In this document: positions 43,390 to 51,783 of the stretch, one piece after another
How the letters are laid out: every line of letters begins with the position of its first letter
Numbering within the stretch: position 1 is the first letter of the stretch
Assembly: GCA_023429135.1 (NCBI GenBank)
Contig: JAEYWD010000102.1
Location: 1-64,000 of the forward strand
Direction of reading: 5' to 3'
Source: Bacteroidota bacterium
GTDB lineage: Bacteria > Bacteroidota > Bacteroidia > Bacteroidales > JAAUTT01
Length of the DNA: 64,000 bases
Notes under the pieces: model-generated
Database searches by the model: none
Told to the model about the DNA's origin: nothing
Seen by the model: only the letters and a program-made list of their open reading frames with translations
Position numbers and translations under genes: made by a program

Positions 43390-45690
43390 ATGAGAATAGA
43401 GAAAGTTTATTTGGCCATAAGCCTGGTGCTAATTATTAATCTGCCCGGGATAAGGGCACAGAGTCCTGCACCCCGGTTAGGGAAAAATCCACTGAAAGAA
43501 GTTATTGCAGCGATGACTCTGGAAGAGAAGTCGAAACTGGTTGCCGGAACTGGTATGAGATTTGGCGGCGGTCCAACAGTTGGAGAAACTGATAACAGGG
43601 TTCCCGGTGCCGCAGGAACCACATATGCAATTCCCAGATTAGGAATACCAGCCATTGTAGTTGCCGATGGTCCGGCTGGATTAAGAATAGCTCCTTTTCG
43701 CGGGAAAGACTCAACGCAATCCTTTTATTGCACTGCCTTTCCGGTTGCCACGTTGCTGGCTTCAACGTGGGATACTGAACTCGTTAAAAAAGTAGGCGAG
43801 GCAATGGGTAACGAAGTATTGGAATATGGCGTTGATATTCTCCTCGGTCCGGGTTTGAATATTCACCGTAATCCGCTTGGAGGACGCAATTTCGAGTATT
43901 TTTCCGAAGATCCTTATCTTACAGGAAAACTTACGGCGGCTATCGTTAAAGGAATACAATCCAAAGGCGTAGGTACTTCGGTAAAACATTTTGCTGCTAA
44001 CAACCAGGAGACAAACCGAAATACAATTAACACCATTGTAAGTGAAAGAGCTCTCAGAGAAATTTATCTGGAAGGTTTTCGCATTGGAATACAGGAATCT
44101 GACCCATGGACGGTGATGTCTTCCTATAACAAAATTAACGGGCCTTACACTTCCGAAAGTAAAGATCTGCTGACAACTATTCTTCGCGACGAATGGAAAT
44201 ACAACGGTTTGGTAATGACCGACTGGTTTGGCGGTAAAGATCCTATTGCACAAATGCTGGCCGGCAATGAATTGCTGATGCCCGGAACTCCAAATCAATC
44301 CAAAGCAATTATGGAAGCCGTTCAGAATGGAAAACTCAACGAAGCCGTTCTCGATAGGAACATTGAAAAGATTTTAAATACTATTCTGAGGTCACCTTCG
44401 TTCAAAAATTACAAATATTCGAATAAACCTGATCTTATTGCTAATGCACAGATAGCTCGCATGGTTGCAGCCGAGGGAATGATACTTCTTAAAAATGAAG
44501 GAAAGGCACTGCCTATAGCCCAAACCTCTAAAAAAATAGCGGCCTTCGGAAATACTTCATACGACATTGTAACCGGGGGTACCGGAAGTGGTGATGTAAA
44601 CGAAGCCTACAGTATATCGATGGTAACAGGCTTGTTAAATGCAGGTTATACAGTTGATGAAGAACTTAAAACGCTTTATACGGATTTTATCAAGGCAGAA
44701 AATGCAAAACGTCCCCGCAATAGAGGTTTCATGCTGCCTCCCCCATTACCTCAAATGGAACTTTTGAGCACTCTAATTTCAAAAAAAGCTGAGGAGGCCG
44801 ATTTAGCATTAATAACAATTGGGCGCAATTCGGGCGAATTTGCCGACAGGAAGCTAGAAAACGATTTCTATCTGAATGATGTCGAAAAAGAGCTTATAAA
44901 AAATGTCTCTTCCGCCTTCCGCGCTAAGGGTAAAAAGGTGATAATTGTGTTAAATATTGGAGGCGTTATTGAAATTAACTCCTGGAGAGACTATGCCGAC
45001 GCAATTCTGCTGTCGTGGCAGCCAGGGCAGGAAGCCGGAAATGCAATTGCCGATGTGCTGAGTGGCAAGGTAAATCCTTCCGGCAAACTGGCTACAACAT
45101 TTCCGGTGGATTATACCGATGTTGCCTCCTCTAAAAATTTCCCTGGTATGCCTGTAGAAAAACCAACCGACGTGACTTACGAAGAAGGTATTTACATCGG
45201 GTATCGCTATTTCGATAGCTTTGCAGTAAAGCCTGCTTTCGAATTTGGATATGGTCTTTCATATACAACATTTTCAATTACAAATATTAAAACCAGTTCA
45301 TCTAAATTTAAAGATAAGGTGACGGTGACAGTCGAGGTTACCAATACGGGTAATGTTTCGGGTAAAGAAGTAGTTCAGGTGTATTTGTCAGCTCCTTCTC
45401 AATCAATGAATAAACCTCAAAAAGAATTAAAGGCATTTGGCAAAACCGGTTTGTTGTCACCAGGTAAAAAACAAACTCTTTCATTCACTTTGGATGCAAG
45501 ATCATTGGCTTCATATAATACCGAAAAAATCTCATGGATTGCTGAAGCGGGTGAATACAAAATAAGCGTTGGCACTTCCTCTTCAAACATAAGCCAAACA
45601 GCAAACTTCAGCTTACCTAAGGAATTACTGGTTTCAAAAGAAAATAAAGTAATGGTTCCACAAACAGTTATTTCAGAATTAAAAAAATAA
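43390..45690 (+). CDS. Glycoside hydrolase family 3 beta-glucosidase
   Basis: A 766-residue exported GH3 enzyme: signal peptide (1-23, ending GIRAQ), N-terminal TIM barrel, alpha/beta sandwich and C-terminal fibronectin-III-like domain (GYGLSYTTFSITN...). The catalytic nucleophile is Asp278 in VMTDWFGG; substrate-binding KHFAANNQETNR is intact, and GPGLNIHRNPLGGRNFEYFSEDP is a family signature. It removes terminal beta-linked glucose (or a related sugar) from oligosaccharides in the periplasm. It is the first of two GH3 genes here, separated by a LolA-like gene, and is divergent from the Nudix regulator. Confidence 0.93.
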   Translation: MRIEKVYLAISLVLIINLPGIRAQSPAPRLGKNPLKEVIAAMTLEEKSKLVAGTGMRFGGGPTVGETDNRVPGAAGTTYAIPRLGIPAIVVADGPAGLRIAPFRGKDSTQSFYCTAFPVATLLASTWDTELVKKVGEAMGNEVLEYGVDILLGPGLNIHRNPLGGRNFEYFSEDPYLTGKLTAAIVKGIQSKGVGTSVKHFAANNQETNRNTINTIVSERALREIYLEGFRIGIQESDPWTVMSSYNKINGPYTSESKDLLTTILRDEWKYNGLVMTDWFGGKDPIAQMLAGNELLMPGTPNQSKAIMEAVQNGKLNEAVLDRNIEKILNTILRSPSFKNYKYSNKPDLIANAQIARMVAAEGMILLKNEGKALPIAQTSKKIAAFGNTSYDIVTGGTGSGDVNEAYSISMVTGLLNAGYTVDEELKTLYTDFIKAENAKRPRNRGFMLPPPLPQMELLSTLISKKAEEADLALITIGRNSGEFADRKLENDFYLNDVEKELIKNVSSAFRAKGKKVIIVLNIGGVIEINSWRDYADAILLSWQPGQEAGNAIADVLSGKVNPSGKLATTFPVDYTDVASSKNFPGMPVEKPTDVTYEEGIYIGYRYFDSFAVKPAFEFGYGLSYTTFSITNIKTSSSKFKDKVTVTVEVTNTGNVSGKEVVQVYLSAPSQSMNKPQKELKAFGKTGLLSPGKKQTLSFTLDARSLASYNTEKISWIAEAGEYKISVGTSSSNISQTANFSLPKELLVSKENKVMVPQTVISELKK

Positions 45691-45734
45691 CGTATATTTC
45701 TCACTTATTAATTAACTATTTTAAATTTAAAAAG

Positions 45735-46469
45735 ATGAAATATTTGAATTTATGCCTACTGGCAATCGGACTCTTTGTTTCGGCCACCATTTCCAATGCT
45801 CAAACTTTGGACGAAATTGTTGCTAAATATGTTGCAGCAATTGGCGGCAAGGAAAACATGCAAAAAATTAATTCCGTGTACATGGAAAACACCCTTCAGG
45901 TAATGGGACAGGAAAGCTCAAGTACTACCATTATTCTCAATGGAAAAGGTTCTAAAACCGTTTCGGACGTTATGGGTCAGAAAATGGTACAGTGCTACAC
46001 CGATAAATCGGGTTGGATGATCAATCCAATGATGGGTAGCAGTGAAGCCAGTGACATGCCTGCTGAACAGTTTAATGCCGGTAAAAGCTCCATTTATGCT
46101 GCCGATCCATTATCATTCTGGTCAGAAAGAGGTTACAAGGCAGAACTTGTAGGTAAGGAAAAAGTAGGAGCTGTTGAAGCTTTCAAAATAAAAGTAGTTA
46201 GCCCTGAAAATGTTACAGTTTTTTATTTTATCGATCCTTCAACCTATTATCCAGTCCAGGCAACTATGTCAGTTGATGCGGGTGGTCAACCAATGAATAT
46301 GACGACCAGTTTCAGTGATTATCGTAAAACCGATGCGGGCATTGTAGTTCCTTTTTCAACAGATGTGGATTATGGAGGTCAGTTCAATATTACACTCAAA
46401 ACTAAAAAAGTTGAGTATAATAAAAATATTGATCCTGCAATTTTCGAAAAAGGAAATCTGAGTCTGTAA
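45735..46469 (+). CDS. Exported LolA-like lipoprotein-sorting-type protein
   Basis: A 244-residue protein with signal peptide (1-22, ending ISNAQ). The mature chain (TLDEIVAKYVAAIGGKENMQKINSVYMENTL...FYFIDPSTYYPVQATM) has the half-barrel pattern of LolA/LolB-like outer-membrane lipoprotein-sorting proteins, found widely in Bacteroidota with unknown cargo. It lies 44 nt after the first GH3 gene and is followed by a strong terminator, so it closes that transcript. A direct link with glucoside use is not evident. Confidence 0.8.
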   Translation: MKYLNLCLLAIGLFVSATISNAQTLDEIVAKYVAAIGGKENMQKINSVYMENTLQVMGQESSSTTIILNGKGSKTVSDVMGQKMVQCYTDKSGWMINPMMGSSEASDMPAEQFNAGKSSIYAADPLSFWSERGYKAELVGKEKVGAVEAFKIKVVSPENVTVFYFIDPSTYYPVQATMSVDAGGQPMNMTTSFSDYRKTDAGIVVPFSTDVDYGGQFNITLKTKKVEYNKNIDPAIFEKGNLSL

Positions 46470-46485
46470 AAATTATTTGTTTTAT

Positions 46486-46521
46486 AAAGCCTGAAATGAT
46501 TTTTCATTTCAGGCTTTTATT
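46486..46521 (+). terminator. Rho-independent terminator after the LolA-like gene
   Basis: A perfect 14-bp stem (AAAGCCTGAAATGA with TCATTTCAGGCTTT) and a TTTT loop, followed by a T-rich tail (TTTTATTTTTC). It lies 17 nt after the stop. Confidence 0.92.
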
Positions 46522-46554
46522 TTTCATCAAAGTTTAATAGTTAATAATAAAGTA

Positions 46555-48825
46555 ATGAAAAAAATAATATTGCTATTATTTGCATTTGTAATAACGGGCA
46601 AAACTTATTGCCAGCAAAGTTCTCAAAATTCCAAAATGGATGCTTTCATCAGCAGTCTGATGAGTAAAATGACGCTGGAAGAAAAAATCGGACAGCTTAA
46701 CCTTTCATCGGGTGGAGGCGGAATTGCAGGCGGACCATCAGCAATGGATTCCATGCTTGCCAAAGGTATGGTTGGCGCCACCGGAGGATTTACAATTCAG
46801 GCAATCCAAAAAACACAGGATGCTGCGCTTAAATCCCGCCTAAAAATTCCACTCCTGTTCGGTATGGATGTAATTCACGGCTATAAAACTGTATTTCCTA
46901 TTCCCTTAGGTTTATCCTGCACATGGAACCCGGAACTGATAGAAAAAAGTGCTCGCATTGCAGCAACAGAAGCAAGTGCCAACGGTATTTCCTGGACTTA
47001 TTCGCCCATGGTTGACATAGCCCGAGATCCGCGCTGGGGAAGAATTGCTGAAGGATCGGGTGAGGATCCTTATCTGGCATCCCAAATTGCTTCGGCTATG
47101 GTAAAAGGGTATCAGGGAGATGATTTAACGAAAAACAACACCATATTAGCATGCGTAAAGCATTTTGGTCTTTATGGTGCCGCAGAAGCAGGCAGAGATT
47201 ATAATACAGTTGATATGAGCCGTCTCACAATGCTTCAGTTTTATCTTCCCCCTTATAAGGCAGCATTTGATGCAGGTGCAGGGAGTGCCATGTCATCGTT
47301 CAATGTAATTGACTATGTACCAGCCACCGGAAATAAATGGCTTCTAACCGACGTGCTGAGAAATCAATGGGGATTCAAAGGTTTTGTGGTATCCGATTAC
47401 AATTCAATTGGCGAAATGAATCAACATGGTTTAGGTGATATCCCTTCAGTGTCGGCAAGAGCATTAAAAGCGGGTCTGGATATGGATATGGCAACTAATG
47501 GTTACATAACGCATCTGAAGAAATTATTGCAGGAAGGAAAAGCAACCCAAAAGGATATTGATTTGGCTTGCAGGAGAGTATTGGAAGCTAAATACAAATT
47601 AGGATTATTTGAAGATCCTTATCGTTATATTAATGAAGAGCGTATCAAAACTAATGTTCTTACTCCGGAAAATATGGAAACGGCGAGGGACATCTCCAGA
47701 AAATCAATAGTTCTTTTGAAGAACAACAATCAACTTTTACCTTTAAAGAAAGCGGGAACAATGGCTGTAATAGGTCCTTTGGCCAATAGCAAGGTAGATA
47801 TGCTGGGAACCTGGGCTTTTATGGGCGATGTAAATAAAGTTATAACCGCTGTGGAAGGTATAGGAAATGCACTTGGTAACAAGGGTCGGGTAATTTACGC
47901 AAAAGGATCATCATTTACTGATGATCCTTACCTGTTAAAAAACTCTGCTGGTTTTGGTTTTGGCCCAAGGACTCAGGCAGATACAACTTCAAATCCGGTT
48001 CTCTTAAAATCGGCTCTCGATAGTGCCGGTAAAGCAGATGTAATAATAGCCGTTCTGGGGGAACAAGCAACCTGGTCGGGCGAAGCTGCCAGTCGAGCCG
48101 ATATTGGCCTTCCTGAATGTCAGAAAAATCTTCTGAAATCGCTACTCTCAACAAATAAACCAGTGGTTTTGGTTCTAATGAGCGGGCGACCATTAACTAT
48201 TCCCTGGGAAAATGCGAATGTACCAGCAATTATAGAAGCCTGGCATGGCGGAACCCAGGCCGGAAATGCCGTTGCTGATGTCTTATTTGGCGATTACAAC
48301 CCCTCAGGAAAACTTACCTCAACATTTCCTCAAAGTGTCGGCCAGATTCCATTGTATTACAACCACCTGAATACGGGACGACCCATGAACCCAAAGGATA
48401 AATTTACTTCGAAATACCTTGATATTTCAAACGATCCATTATATCCGTTCGGTTTTGGCCTAAGCTATACCAAATTTGAATACAGTGATATTTCCGTAAA
48501 TAAATCGCAACTAAAAGGTACCGATGTTCTCACTGCAACTGTGACGATTACAAACACCGGGAAATTTTCCGGAGAAGAAACTGTACAATTGTACATCAAC
48601 GATCCGGTTGCAAGTATCTCACGTCCCGTAAAAGAGTTAAAAGGTTTTAAGAAAGTATTTCTTCAACCTGGAGAAAACAAGGAGGTAAGTTTTAACATTA
48701 CTCCCGAAGATTTAAAATTCTACAATTCCGATTTAAAATATGATTGGGAGCCGGGAGAGTTTAACATATTCTTAGGAACAAATTCATCTGAATTAAAAAT
48801 CGTTAAAATAAGTTGGTTAAAGTAA
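46555..48825 (+). CDS. bglX: Glycoside hydrolase family 3 beta-glucosidase (BglX-like)
   Basis: A 756-residue exported GH3 enzyme, closer to BglX than the preceding copy. Signal peptide 1-20 (ending TYCQQ), DVIHGYKTVFPIPLGLS, VDIARDPRWGRIAEGSGEDPYL, KHFGLYGAAEAGRDYN, nucleophile Asp281 in VVSDYNSIGE, then a C-terminal fibronectin-III-like domain (YPFGFGLSYTKFEYSD). It hydrolyses beta-glucosides in the periplasm. The two GH3 copies here are clearly different subfamilies, so they are unlikely to be a recent duplication. A terminator follows. Confidence 0.93.
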   Translation: MKKIILLLFAFVITGKTYCQQSSQNSKMDAFISSLMSKMTLEEKIGQLNLSSGGGGIAGGPSAMDSMLAKGMVGATGGFTIQAIQKTQDAALKSRLKIPLLFGMDVIHGYKTVFPIPLGLSCTWNPELIEKSARIAATEASANGISWTYSPMVDIARDPRWGRIAEGSGEDPYLASQIASAMVKGYQGDDLTKNNTILACVKHFGLYGAAEAGRDYNTVDMSRLTMLQFYLPPYKAAFDAGAGSAMSSFNVIDYVPATGNKWLLTDVLRNQWGFKGFVVSDYNSIGEMNQHGLGDIPSVSARALKAGLDMDMATNGYITHLKKLLQEGKATQKDIDLACRRVLEAKYKLGLFEDPYRYINEERIKTNVLTPENMETARDISRKSIVLLKNNNQLLPLKKAGTMAVIGPLANSKVDMLGTWAFMGDVNKVITAVEGIGNALGNKGRVIYAKGSSFTDDPYLLKNSAGFGFGPRTQADTTSNPVLLKSALDSAGKADVIIAVLGEQATWSGEAASRADIGLPECQKNLLKSLLSTNKPVVLVLMSGRPLTIPWENANVPAIIEAWHGGTQAGNAVADVLFGDYNPSGKLTSTFPQSVGQIPLYYNHLNTGRPMNPKDKFTSKYLDISNDPLYPFGFGLSYTKFEYSDISVNKSQLKGTDVLTATVTITNTGKFSGEETVQLYINDPVASISRPVKELKGFKKVFLQPGENKEVSFNITPEDLKFYNSDLKYDWEPGEFNIFLGTNSSELKIVKISWLK

Positions 48826-48846
48826 GTCTATAAATATATAAAAGCA

Positions 48847-48874
48847 AGTCCCGCATTATCAGCGGGACTATTTT
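48847..48874 (+). terminator. Rho-independent terminator after bglX
   Basis: An 8-bp stem (AGTCCCGC with GCGGGACT), a 7-nt loop, then ATTTTCTTCC. It lies 22 nt after the stop. Confidence 0.8.
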
Positions 48875-48897
48875 CTTCCTCCTAAATTACTAGGTAT

Positions 48898-48917
48898 ATA
48901 ACTAAATTTTTAGTTAT
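48898..48917. promoter_or_regulatory. Second BlaI-type palindrome, at the 3' end of the M56-TonB gene
   Basis: The 16-mer AACTAAATTTTTAGTT (48900-48915) differs by one base from the palindrome upstream of the BlaI gene (50566-50581), with two more paired bases on each side (ATAACTAAAT...TTTTAGTTAT). It lies 14 nt beyond the M56-TonB stop codon, between convergent genes. A plus-strand TATTTTTG (48933-48940) follows it, which may be chance in AT-rich DNA. Confidence 0.5.
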
Positions 48918-48931
48918 ACTGAATAAAAAAA

Positions 48932-50152
48932 TTATTTTTGAAGTTTAAAAATTACCGGAAGAGTAAATATTTGTTTCACATTCACTCCTTTATCCTGAGC
49001 CGGTGTCCAGGCTGGGGAACTTTTTATCACGCGAACAGCTTCCTCATCCAACATTGGCGATACACCTCTTAAGACTTTTGCTTCACGAATCTGTCCATCA
49101 ACATCAACTACAAATTGGACGTAGATTTTACCTTGGATACCAGCCTTGACGGCTTCCTGTGGATATTTTACATTTTCAGCAACGTACAAATTAAAAGCCT
49201 CTAAACCTTTTCCATTAAATTCAGCCAGTTTTTCGGGTGTTAAATAAGCCACATCTTTATTTGCCTTTTGCTTTATAGTATCAGGCTGAGAAATTGAAAC
49301 GGGGTTTATAGAAATTCTTTCCGCTTTAAAGGAAAACATCAGAACTACCATTAAACTCATAATTGTTGCCAGCAAAAACCTTGTTTTCCCGGCACGTGGA
49401 ATAGTTGTCATCATTTTAATTCGGTTTTTAATGAATGAATTATAATTAAAGGAAGAAAATCGAACACCACTTGTCTGAAACATTTGGTTCAGGAGCAATT
49501 GCTGATACTGGTCCGAAGAAATGCCACTTTCTAACAGAAGCCTGTCCGCCTCGAATTCATGGTTTTCTTTCATTTCTTTGCGCAAGAACCAAACAATAGG
49601 GTTAAACCATTGAATTAATAAAACTGCATTAATTAATAATAAATCAAAGCTATGTCGTAAAACTGTATGAACCTGTTCATGTGCCAGAATAACATCAGCC
49701 TCTCTGGGAGCAATGTCTTTACCCAGAAAAATATACCTGAAAAAACTGAAAGCTACGTTCCCTTCTGTTAAAACAAGTTTGTAGCCATCCTTTTGATATA
49801 CTGTTGAACTCTTAATTAAATAAAGGATGTTGATAAGTTGCTTTACAAAACTGATCAGAATAATTAGTGTTATTAAAGAAAGAGCCGGATAGAACAAACT
49901 CTGAAAATTAAAGCTTGATACTTGAGAACCATTACCAACCGTAACTTCAGGAAGAAGTTGATAATACTGATATAAACCTGGTGAGTTAAATCGGATTTCA
50001 ACAAATGGAATGATGAAAGATAATACCAAGCCAGCAAGAAGGAAAAGTCTCCTGTACGAAAACAACGAACTTTTCTTCAAAAAAAGAATATAAATAAGGT
50101 AAAATCCTGACAGTATTACCGCAACCTTTACCTGGTAAATTAGATAGTTCAT
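48932..50152 (-). CDS. M56 (BlaR1-type) metallopeptidase fused to a TonB C-terminal domain
   Basis: A 406-residue inner-membrane protein. Four TM helices (about 5-25, 35-52, 85-112 and 176-194; a fifth near 262-280) surround the M56 zinc peptidase loop with HEQVH (His158, Glu159, His162) and ENHEFEADR. The last 100 residues are a TonB-type C-terminal domain (EAVKAGIQGKIYVQFVVDVDGQIREAKVLRG). There is no penicillin-binding sensor domain as in true BlaR1. It is translationally coupled (4-nt overlap) to the BlaI-like gene upstream, so it probably relieves repression by cleaving that repressor. The signal it detects is unknown. Confidence 0.9.
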   Translation of the reverse strand: MNYLIYQVKVAVILSGFYLIYILFLKKSSLFSYRRLFLLAGLVLSFIIPFVEIRFNSPGLYQYYQLLPEVTVGNGSQVSSFNFQSLFYPALSLITLIILISFVKQLINILYLIKSSTVYQKDGYKLVLTEGNVAFSFFRYIFLGKDIAPREADVILAHEQVHTVLRHSFDLLLINAVLLIQWFNPIVWFLRKEMKENHEFEADRLLLESGISSDQYQQLLLNQMFQTSGVRFSSFNYNSFIKNRIKMMTTIPRAGKTRFLLATIMSLMVVLMFSFKAERISINPVSISQPDTIKQKANKDVAYLTPEKLAEFNGKGLEAFNLYVAENVKYPQEAVKAGIQGKIYVQFVVDVDGQIREAKVLRGVSPMLDEEAVRVIKSSPAWTPAQDKGVNVKQIFTLPVIFKLQK

Positions 50153-50544
50153 GACTTCTTGTTTTTACGGTTTTCCAATTGCTGTTTCATTAAATTCATG
50201 GTAGCTTCTAGTTCTTTGATATCTATATCTTCGCTGGAGGAGAAAAAAGATACCATTTTATGAAAGGAATTATTAAAGTATCCCTTCATAAATCCTTTCA
50301 TAAAGCGCTTTGAATAATCATCTTTTGAAATTAATGGGAAATACTCATGTGTTTTCCCATAGGCTTTATGATCTACAAATCCCTTCGACTCAAGAATTCT
50401 GATAATAGTTGAAACTGTGTTATAAGCAGGTTTGGGGTCGGGCATTTTTTCGATGATGTCTTTCACAACACCTCGTTCGAGTTGCCAGAGTATCTGCATT
50501 ATTTCTTCTTCAGCACGGGTAAGATAAAGTTCCTTTTTGGCCAT
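50149..50544 (-). CDS. BlaI/MecI-family transcriptional repressor
   Basis: A 131-residue winged-helix repressor (PF03965). The DNA-binding part LTRAEEEIMQILWQLERGVVKDIIEKMP...YNTVSTIIRILESKGFVDHK is typical, and the C-terminal half carries the dimer and cleavage region. It heads the two-gene unit with the M56-TonB protein. A palindrome directly after a perfect -7 box upstream indicates autorepression. Confidence 0.95.
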   Translation of the reverse strand: MAKKELYLTRAEEEIMQILWQLERGVVKDIIEKMPDPKPAYNTVSTIIRILESKGFVDHKAYGKTHEYFPLISKDDYSKRFMKGFMKGYFNNSFHKMVSFFSSSEDIDIKELEATMNLMKQQLENRKNKKS

Positions 50545-50565
50545 TACCTAATGAATTAGTTTTTG

Positions 50566-50591
50566 AACTAAATATTTAGTTAACAAATATA
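50566..50591 (-). promoter_or_regulatory. Promoter -7 box and palindromic operator of the blaI-M56 unit
   Basis: On the minus strand TATATTTG (50584-50591) matches TAnnTTTG exactly. Two nt downstream is the perfect 16-bp palindrome AACTAAATATTTAGTT (50566-50581), which covers the expected transcription start. This layout is standard for a BlaI-type autorepressor. An almost identical palindrome lies at 48900-48915. Confidence 0.7.
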
Positions 50592-50602
50592 GTGCCATTC
50601 CT

Positions 50603-50653
50603 GAAATAAAAAAATAAAAAAGGAGGTCAAGCTTTTTCTGCTTGACCTCCTTT
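50603..50653 (-). terminator. Rho-independent terminator of carA
   Basis: A perfect 14-bp stem (AAAGGAGGTCAAGC, 50619-50632, with GCTTGACCTCCTTT, 50640-50653). Read on the minus strand it is followed by TTTTTATTTTTTTAT. It ends the tlpA-like/carA transcript. Confidence 0.92.
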
Positions 50654-50687
50654 CACACGCAACCCGAATCACGTAATCTGTAACCCG

Positions 50688-51773
50688 CTATTCTCCCTTA
50701 TACTTTTTCACCTCACTGATAAAGTCCCCAAAGAGGAAATCAGTATCAGTCGGACCACCCGATGCCTCTGGATGGAATTGTGAAGAAAAGAAAGGTTTGG
50801 TCTTATGACGCATCCCTTCGTTAGTATCATCGTTCAGGTTGATAAAATAGGGTTCCCAGTCTTTGTTGAGCGTATTATTGTCGATTGCAAAACCATGATT
50901 CTGAGATGTAATGTAGGCCTTTTGAGTTCCCACTTTCAAAACAGGCTGGTTATGACTGCGGTGACCGTATTTTAGTTTGTAAGTATTTGCCCCCGAAGCT
51001 AATGCCATAAGTTGATTTCCAAGACAGATTCCCATGATAGGAACATCTTTTTCAAAGGCTTTTGCAAGGTTACTTATAGTGGTTTCACACTTTTTAGGGT
51101 CGCCCGGACCATTCGAAATGAACAGACCATCATACTCTTCTTTCGAAATATCGTAATCGTGTGGCACACGAATAACCGTTGCATCCTTCTCCAAAAGGTA
51201 GCGGATGATGTTATATTTTACGCCACAATCGATCAGTACAATTTTATATTTACCATTTCCGTAAACCTGTCTCTCAGGTATGCTCACTTTTGCAACAAGA
51301 TGATCAAGATCGGGATTATACCATTCCACATCCTGGTTGTTAAAGATTACTTTGCCAAGCATGGTTCCTTTTTCCCTCAACTTTTTTGTTAACTGACGGG
51401 TATCAACACCGTAAATTCCAGGAACTTTATTATCTTTTAGCCACTTCGATAAGCTCTTGTGAGCATTCCAGTGACTGTATTCAAAAGAGTAATCGGAAAT
51501 TACAAGAGCTGATATATGTAAACTGTTCGATTCAAAAAAGCTTAAGAGGTCATTTTCGATCGCTTCTCCAGGGACACCATAATTCCCCACCAAAGGATAA
51601 GTTAAAACCAAAATCTGACCCTTATAAGAAGGATCAGTGAGGCTCTCAGGATAACCTGTCATAGCCGTGTTAAAAACAACTTCTCCATTTACCGAACCTT
51701 CGTACCCAAAACTGTGGCCCGAAACCTCAGTTCCATCTTCCAATACTAATTTAATTGACTGACTATTCTTCAT
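50688..51773 (-). CDS. carA: Carbamoyl-phosphate synthase small (glutaminase) subunit
   Basis: A 361-residue glutaminase subunit that supplies ammonia from glutamine to CarB for pyrimidine and arginine synthesis. The N-terminal CPSase domain carries VVFNTAMTGYPESLTDPSYKGQIL. The class I glutamine amidotransferase has FISNGPGDP, the nucleophile Cys in MGICLGNQLMA and the catalytic His-Glu in SQFHPEASGG. carB is not nearby. It lies 10 nt after the thioredoxin-like gene and probably shares its promoter. Confidence 0.97.
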   Translation of the reverse strand: MKNSQSIKLVLEDGTEVSGHSFGYEGSVNGEVVFNTAMTGYPESLTDPSYKGQILVLTYPLVGNYGVPGEAIENDLLSFFESNSLHISALVISDYSFEYSHWNAHKSLSKWLKDNKVPGIYGVDTRQLTKKLREKGTMLGKVIFNNQDVEWYNPDLDHLVAKVSIPERQVYGNGKYKIVLIDCGVKYNIIRYLLEKDATVIRVPHDYDISKEEYDGLFISNGPGDPKKCETTISNLAKAFEKDVPIMGICLGNQLMALASGANTYKLKYGHRSHNQPVLKVGTQKAYITSQNHGFAIDNNTLNKDWEPYFINLNDDTNEGMRHKTKPFFSSQFHPEASGGPTDTDFLFGDFISEVKKYKGE

Positions 51774-51783
51774 TTGCTATTAT

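Noticed and set aside
43390..48825. Recent tandem duplication of a GH3 gene
   Set aside because: The two proteins differ in signatures (TDWFGG against SDYNSIG, different active-site segments), so they belong to separate subfamilies.
48932..50544. Beta-lactam resistance locus (blaR1-blaI)
   Set aside because: There is no penicillin-binding sensor domain and no beta-lactamase nearby; the fused TonB domain points to another signal.
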